Shown: positions 58,661 through 64,000 of the stretch, in pieces
Numbering within the stretch: position 1 is the first letter of the stretch
Layout of the letters: each line of letters begins with the position of its first letter
Assembly (NCBI GenBank): GCA_013350335.1
Contig: CM023532.1
Span: forward strand, 91,019,383-91,083,382
Length of the DNA stretch: 64,000 nt
Source: Chimonanthus salicifolius
Taxonomy: Eukaryota; Streptophyta; Magnoliopsida; Laurales; Calycanthaceae
Direction of reading: 5' to 3'
Notes under the pieces: generated by a model
The model's input: only the letters and a program-made list of their open reading frames with translations
The model's database searches: none
What the model was told of the DNA's origin: nothing
Program-made: the position numbers and the translations under genes

Positions 58661-60141
58661 AAAATCACTCATAGCAACCTATGAGTTTCATTCTCGCTGA
58701 ATTTACTCTGTCTCATGTTATCTCTTTTTCTCGTGAACCCATTTACGATCTTATGTAGATCAATGTACTCTGTTTCACTTTACCTGTTACCAAGATATTT
58801 TCCATACGTACTTGCTCAATACGTTCATTCGTCTACTCTCTGTGTGAGGTATCCTGCCAATACGAGCGTATGCTCAAGTCTTTTGCTGATTCCATTTTAA
58901 CTAGGTTTCTAGCTGCACTCTCCTAGAACTCCATCGGCTAACTACAGAGTCAACTGGCCAGTCTAACTCGGCAGTCGCCCATAGCTTCCCATTCGAGTTT
59001 CACTAGACTCTTAACTTTGCCCTTAAGTACATTTCGCAAAAGTAAGCATATCTTCATTTGCACATAAGTCACTATGTGACTAACACCTTCTGTTCAAAAC
59101 TTCTATGATACCGAGTATCTCTCCACACTAATTTTCCTGTGATACAAGTCGTAATACGATTAACGCCTTTTTCTTTTAACGTGGGACGTAAATCGAAACA
59201 TGTCCCAATCATTAGATCTATATGTCATCTATGAGACCAACAGGTCCATCATACTACTAACATGTCTACCATGGTACCGACACCTGACATTAATCCAAAC
59301 CACCATGGGAACCACCATCCATGGTTATACACATCCATCCCTGGTACCACTCTATCAGTGAGTATCTCTATCGATGGTTAATAACTATCAATAAATATAA
59401 CCCTCCTATGGGTATAATCCATTCATGGGCATAATTAATCCATAGCACATCATCTACCGTGAGATATTCTATCCGTAGGAGCAACAATCGAATGAATCAC
59501 TATTTAACTATGGCAACAATACCAAATCATAAATATACCCCGACCCCTAGCAAGACTTAGGACCCATGACTTACTAAGCGGAAGATCCACGTCCAACGTG
59601 GTCAAGTCTACCCCGTCCTACGTCCCTTCACCCCAAGGGTGATTCAGTCAAACTCTAAGGCGGTCGGTCCGCGTCTCACGAAGCTAGCACCACCCCCACG
59701 GGGTAAAATAGTACCTAGCTCTGCGCATCCATGCACATCAAGTGTGCGAAAACGCAGTGAGAACGCCCTCCAGCGCTTACCATGCGAGGGACACACTCCT
59801 AACAGTAACCCTATGGGACCAAGTCTCCATAATTTCGTATCGAGGTTCCACAGTTTCATAGCTACTCTGAGCCATACTCATAGAATCTATATACTTATCT
59901 CATCAATATTACGTGAGAGACACACCCATGCCACATCTCAATAAAATCAAGTGACCTCGTCACCCACATCTCAATGCCCAAGTCCTCATAAACTCTTAAA
60001 TTTGCATACTTTATTAAAAATTATTCAAACTTTCATCACTATAAAAGGTTTGGTAGGGTTAGAACAAACCCTTCATTATGTAACCACAACCTTTACAAAA
60101 TCTTTCCCTAGTTCCCCGACATTTCCTTACCTTTTCTTAGC
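58661..60141 (-). other. Non-coding internal region of copy 2
   Basis: About 1.5 kb without a credible ORF, collinear with copy 1. The last 300 bp (59560-59860) holds short perfect inverted repeats: CCACGTCCAACGTGG at 59587-59601 and TCACCCCAAGGGTGA at 59628-59642. The expected gag C-terminus, protease, RT and RNase H are missing; the tract does not resemble them. Confidence 0.7.
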
Positions 60142-60669
60142 CTAATCTTCTGTAGAAGATCCTGCATCATCACCAAAATAGAAGAAGTTGTTGGGGCATG
60201 TCGTTGACGTGTGCCCCAACACTCCACAAGTCAGACAGGGTATTATTCCTGGTCCCCCAATGTAAGGACAGTTAGTCCTCTCGTTCCCGTGCCCGTGAAG
60301 TCCACAAACAGGGCATATAACCTCAATAGGGTGGGGGCAATAAGTATAGTCGTGCCCCTCCTGATTGCATAATTCGCACATATAATCTGTCAACTCATCC
60401 GAAGTCGGAGTAGTCGGAGTATACTCGGGAGAGCCTATCTCCCCTACGAATTCTTCTAAGTTTGGGGCATCTTCCTCGTCCTCTTCGGTTACAAAGGCTG
60501 GAGCAACCCCAACATTGTACTCGGGCAATTCTACTTCCATGTCCTGACTGATTACAACTTCATTGATGAAGTTTGGCACGCTAGAATCGTCGAAAGAAGA
60601 AACCAGATCTATTGGACAGCTAGGTGTCCCGCTGTCCCACAACTCTGTATACTCTGTGTTGCCTGACAT
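60142..60669 (-). CDS. Three-zinc-knuckle protein of non-autonomous retrotransposon
   Basis: Intact 175-codon ORF from ATG at 60667-60669, chosen because it follows an acceptor-like GATACAG by 2 bp and is shared with copy 1; the frame is open 12 codons further up. It has an acidic middle (TEEDEED at residues 61-67), then three CCHC knuckles: C98-C101-H106-C111, C119-C122-H127-C134 (longer last spacing) and C145-C148-H153-C158. The tail is acidic and ends in STED. CCHC knuckles in gag bind RNA, so a role in packaging element RNA is plausible, but there is no capsid domain. I do not recognise the family. An origin as a captured host gene is possible. Confidence 0.75.
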   Translation of the reverse strand: MSGNTEYTELWDSGTPSCPIDLVSSFDDSSVPNFINEVVISQDMEVELPEYNVGVAPAFVTEEDEEDAPNLEEFVGEIGSPEYTPTTPTSDELTDYMCELCNQEGHDYTYCPHPIEVICPVCGLHGHGNERTNCPYIGGPGIIPCLTCGVLGHTSTTCPNNFFYFGDDAGSSTED

Positions 60670-60671
60670 AA

Positions 60672-60695
60672 CTGTATCACAACAACAGAAACATA
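60672..60695 (-). other. Splice-acceptor-like site before zinc-knuckle ATG
   Basis: Minus-strand GTTTCTGTTGTTGTGATACAG, pyrimidine-rich and ending in AG at 60672-60673, 2 bp before ATG. The CAG and its context are kept in copy 1. Confidence 0.5.
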
Positions 60696-60705
60696 TCAAT
60701 GACAA

Positions 60706-61030
60706 CCAGAATTCTAATCAAACTAATCTTTGTTTTGGGGAATTTCTCTACGTATCACATAATGTCTCTTTTTTGGGGAAAATTGCCAAAACGGCACTCT
60801 TGATTTTGCTTTGTTTCTAGGGAAATATATCCTAAGTATCATGTATTCGTTTTCTCCATTTGGGGATATCGGGAAAGTATCTCCTAATTTGCTATGTTGG
60901 ATAAATCCATTTATTTTGACTGTACTTCCTTTGCTATCATCCATTGTTGTTCTCAGATTGAGTCTAACGAAATAAATTAATGCCCGGGGGCCGGATTAAT
61001 TTACTCCGAAAGATTCAATCTTTCTGGTTC
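60706..61030 (-). other. Leader of copy 2
   Basis: Non-coding leader between PBS and ORF. It includes an alternative 73-codon frame (60723-60944) without a recognised domain. Homologous leader text is shared with the gag-bearing plus-strand elements, so the two element types have common 5' ends. Confidence 0.6.
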
Positions 61031-61042
61031 TCTCTGATATCA
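61031..61042 (-). other. Primer-binding site, initiator-Met tRNA type, two mismatches
   Basis: Minus-strand TGATATCAGAGA versus TGGTATCAGAGC; located 2 bp from the LTR end at 61045. Confidence 0.85.
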
Positions 61043-62207
61043 ATTGTAACACCCCGCCCTTTTTCACTCTCTTCTCTGCTTTCCGAAAATCAGAGTCTAT
61101 TTTTTTTTATATAAACAAAGAGTGATAGAGAGCGGGACGTCATGACGCGAGCTAAGTCCGACCCTTAACTGGCCAACCCTATGTGTGCATGGACTAAGTC
61201 TATGAAAACAGTTCACACATAACAATATCAACATGTGGAATAACATCATAACTTGCGGAATTATAATAGAACCTAGTTCTATACCATTTCAGATAGCAAA
61301 GTACGTCAATTCTTTAATCATAATTAAAGTTAACTCAATTATCCAAATAAACATCCAACCATAGCAAATCATCTATGTTATTACATGTCCAAAGTCTAGT
61401 TACTCAAATACAAGTCCATAAGTAACTCAATAAAAAATATAAACTAAAATCATCCAAGCTCCCATGCCTGGCCCGTTTTGCGTTCATCCTTCTCCTTGTT
61501 TCCTGTATCATCCACTAGGGTAGAAGTAGGACGGTAGAACAACGCGCCCAGTATGTATTCCAGTTAGGGCTAACACATGGTTAGTACAAAACATATATAA
61601 TAATATCATAATGTCAAGAGCCATATAAGCCATGCCATGCAATGATGACAACTGCAATGAGTCCCACCCATCACATGTACATTTAAGTACCCACCACATA
61701 GGTCTTTCGGACGCCCCGACGGAGTGTGGATCCTCTGGTTTCTTCCTGATGGAAAAGCACATCAAGGTATCCCACATAGGTTTTTCGGACACCCCGACGG
61801 AGTGTGGCCCCTCCGGTTACATATCCTTCACCCCATGCCTTGCATGAGATGCAAATGAATCACATGCTATTTTATCATATAAACATAGCATTTAAAATCA
61901 CAGTTTGAAACATATTCCACATATGCTATTTCATCATATAAACCTAGCATTGAAAATCACAATTTGAAAAATATAGTCCTTTACAACATAATTTCATCAA
62001 TAATAAGATAAAACAATTGTACATAAACCCATGGTTTCAAAGAGGTGGAATCCTACCAAAGACCACTACATGTCCTTGCGCTTTTCGTCCGGTAACCACT
62101 CACGATCGTACACACCTTGTGAGGTCCCGTTACCTTATAATGCATTAATCAATTAAAACCATGTCCCATTTGATTTACAATAATGTTTAAGTCCAGAAAC
62201 ACAATCC

Positions 62208-63650
62208 CCATGGGGTTCGGCCATACACCATGGCCGAACCCATGGTTCCTTATGTTCATTTAATTACCAAATTGCCATCCATGGCTATCACTCCATTAAC
62301 CTAACCCTTTATACGTTAAAACCATAAAATCATTCCCCATAGGGTTCGGCCATACACCATGGCCGAACCCATGGTCTATCATTTTCACAGTTATTTACAT
62401 CATTGTCATTGTTCAAATCCATAAAAACATTTCTCATGGGGTTCGGCCATACACCATGGCCGAACCCATGATTCCTCACTTTCACCCTTTATTACAACTT
62501 TGCCATTGGTCTAATCATTTCAACCTTTCATTCATTAACACATGCCTAAGTCCATGTTTTGATCCACAAACCTACCTCATGGGGTTCGGCCATACATCAT
62601 GGTCGAACCCATGATCCATCATTTTTGCTTATATTTACAACATTGCCATTCATACCACTCCATTCATTTAAATCTTCCATAAATAGACCCTAAGTCCAAA
62701 CCGATTCATAATCATTGGTTCATGGGGTTCGGCCATACACCATGGCTGAACCTTATGATGTCTAACCTTCCATTTTAATCAAAAGTCCATAATTAGAAAC
62801 TTCCTAATTTTAATAACCATCCTCCATTTTAGAATGTATTTACAACTTTGCCATCATCTCCATGATTAGAACCTTTCTATTTTTATATTGCCTCCATTAC
62901 CTTTTTGAATCCATAAAATAAACCCTAGTGAGGTTCGGCCATACACCATGGCCGAACCTCACTCATAGAGACAATCCAACCGTATTAAATCCATCTATAT
63001 TTTTCCATAGTTTTCATCTTTCAAAACTTCCATTCATTTAAAATAAATCTCAAGTAACCTTTCCCATCATTTTCCATGATCTAATTTCATGAACATAATT
63101 CCATAAATATTTATGGGGTTCGGCCATACTCCATGGCCAAACGCATGGTCTAGGATCTTCATAAAATTCATCCATTAAAAATCCATACATTAAACCATGT
63201 CTTTCCATGGTTTCTAACCCATAGAAATAACCAAAGTTCCTCCGTGGGGTTCGGCCCTTCATCATGGCCGAACCCTATGGTTCAACAACTTCTCTTTAAA
63301 CCATTTAAACCCTTTTAAAAATCATAAGTATACATCTATAATTTTTCTCTTCCAATTCTATTAAAATAACTAATGTCCTTCATGGTTTTCTTCCCCCCAA
63401 GAATCATATACCATTACCAACAAACTCCCATGGGGTTCGGCCATACAACTTGGCCGAACCCTATGGTCCATTAATTCGTTTTTAAATCATATATCTAAGA
63501 TTTCATCATTTGATGGTTCTCATTCATACATTCATCCAAACCTTTTAAAACCATTTTAAATTATTAACCATCTTCCATTAAAACCCAACATTCATCCCTT
63601 AATCTTCTTCCATGGGGTTCGGCCATACACCATGGCCGAACCCTATGGTT
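62208..63650 (-). repeat. H1 hairpin array (10 copies)
   Basis: Copies near 62208, 62339, 62436, 62578, 62722, 62928, 63112, 63245, 63429 and 63610. Plus-strand loops are mostly ACACC. The copy at 62928-62962 has the GTGAGG base with a perfect 15-bp stem. This is the densest array in the window. Confidence 0.9.
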
Positions 63651-63677
63651 CCTTTCTTTTAAACAAAATTATCAAAT

Positions 63678-63683
63678 ACTAAC
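63678..63683 (-). other. Splice-donor-like GTTAGT
   Basis: Minus strand, after GGAGTCACGGAACTA. The matching acceptor candidate is at 60672, giving a putative intron of about 3.0 kb that contains the whole H1 array, the 3' part of the LTR and the PBS. Confidence 0.45.
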
Positions 63684-63849
63684 TAGTTCCGTGACTCCTT
63701 CGGCTTGTTCTTGCTCTTCCAATCCTTCTCTTCCTTAGCCTCTTCTCCTCCTTGATCTTTCACAAAGCTGAGAACACCTCTTGCTAATGTGCAAACCAGC
63801 GTCAAGACCCTTGTTTAATTGTGTATTGTCGTGCGCCTCTCCTTCTTCT

Positions 63850-63857
63850 CTTTTATA
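63850..63857 (-). promoter_or_regulatory. TATA box of family A LTR
   Basis: Minus-strand TATAAAAG, about 170 bp before the donor-like site. Confidence 0.6.
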
Positions 63858-64000
63858 GTTTCCAATTGATCCAATATTAGAAGGTGCCTTGCGCCCCTAC
63901 TTAGCAAGTGCCTTAGAGCCGTGCGCCCCTTTTCTATAACACATCCACTCGGCCAAGCAACTTATTTATTTGGATTTAAACATCTTCTTTATTTAAGCAA

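Larger units (their letters stand above)
55798..64000 (-). mobile_element. Minus-strand RT-less A-type element, copy 2
   Basis: 3' LTR fragment 55798-57162, PPT 57169-57178, integrase relic 57223-58660, non-coding 58661-60141, three-zinc-knuckle ORF 60142-60669, leader, PBS 61031-61042, 5' LTR from 61045 past the window end. The internal region is 3.88 kb with no RT, RNase H or protease. It has the same order and joins as copy 1 at 26227-40802. Confidence 0.92.
61045..64000 (-). repeat. 5' LTR of copy 2, runs off the window
   Basis: Plus-strand start TGTAACACCCCGCCC. Reading plus-ward: poly(T), H5 near 61176-61222, H4 near 61538, two H2 units (61700-61820), an RY-like box near 61844 (one mismatch), ten H1 hairpins (62208-63650), donor-like GTTAGT (63678-63683) and TATAAAAG (63850-63857). 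The left (U3) end is beyond 64000. Confidence 0.9.

Noticed and set aside
1..64000. Host protein genes, tRNA or rRNA genes
   Set aside because: I saw no exon series, no tRNA-like cloverleaf and no rRNA segment. All recognisable coding sequence is from retrotransposons.

Overview
This window looks like intergenic DNA from a large, repeat-rich flowering-plant genome. I found no host gene, tRNA or rRNA. Almost every base belongs to a nested pile of LTR retrotransposons. Plant origin is indicated by Ty3/gypsy chromovirus integrase with a GPY/F and chromodomain-like tail, Athila-type gag-protease, a Ty1/copia (Sirevirus-like) remnant, and primer-binding sites matching plant initiator-Met tRNA. I cannot name the species.

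Two related families with very long LTRs (about 2.5-4.1 kb) dominate. Family A LTRs start TGTAACACYYC and family B LTRs start TGTAAKRGCCC; both end GGGCGTTACA or a close variant. Layout: A LTR (1-6240) with a B solo LTR inside (2013-5492); Sirevirus-like copia remnant (6241-12055); Athila gag-pro relic (12078-13500); A element with 5' LTR 13541-23304 (holding B solo LTR 15368-18838 and A solo LTR 20136-23139), PBS and gag to 24183, then a second near-identical A LTR (24184-26226); a minus-strand A-type element (26227-40802) holding B solo LTRs 30332-34470 and 34896-38919; an unassigned tract (40921-42611); an A 5' LTR, PBS and gag (42612-46385); a minus-strand tRNA-Asp-primed relic (46386-48215 and 55502-55797) split by A solo LTR 48216-55501, itself split by B solo LTR 48601-52573; and a second minus-strand A-type element (55798 to the window end).

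Seven solo LTRs have recognisable 5-bp target duplications, and all five B copies sit inside A copies, so B activity is younger. The two minus-strand elements share one architecture: a three-zinc-knuckle ORF where gag should be, no reverse transcriptase or RNase H, and a 3' integrase relic. They look like a non-autonomous family that moved in this RT-less form.

The most unusual content is inside the LTRs. Each carries ordered families of short inverted repeats: H1, an array of GGTTCGGCCAT hairpins, about 75 copies in the window; H2, CGGAG/CTCCG; H3, CTTGAYG/CRTCAAG; H4, GGGCG/CGCCC; H5, a 3' double hairpin. Several stems differ between copies by paired changes that keep base-pairing. H1 arrays lie just downstream of a conserved GTAAGT-like splice donor, while splice-acceptor-like sequences lie directly before the gag or zinc-knuckle ATG. 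The H1 arrays may therefore sit in a long 5' leader intron of the retrotransposon transcript. This is an inference from sequence alone.
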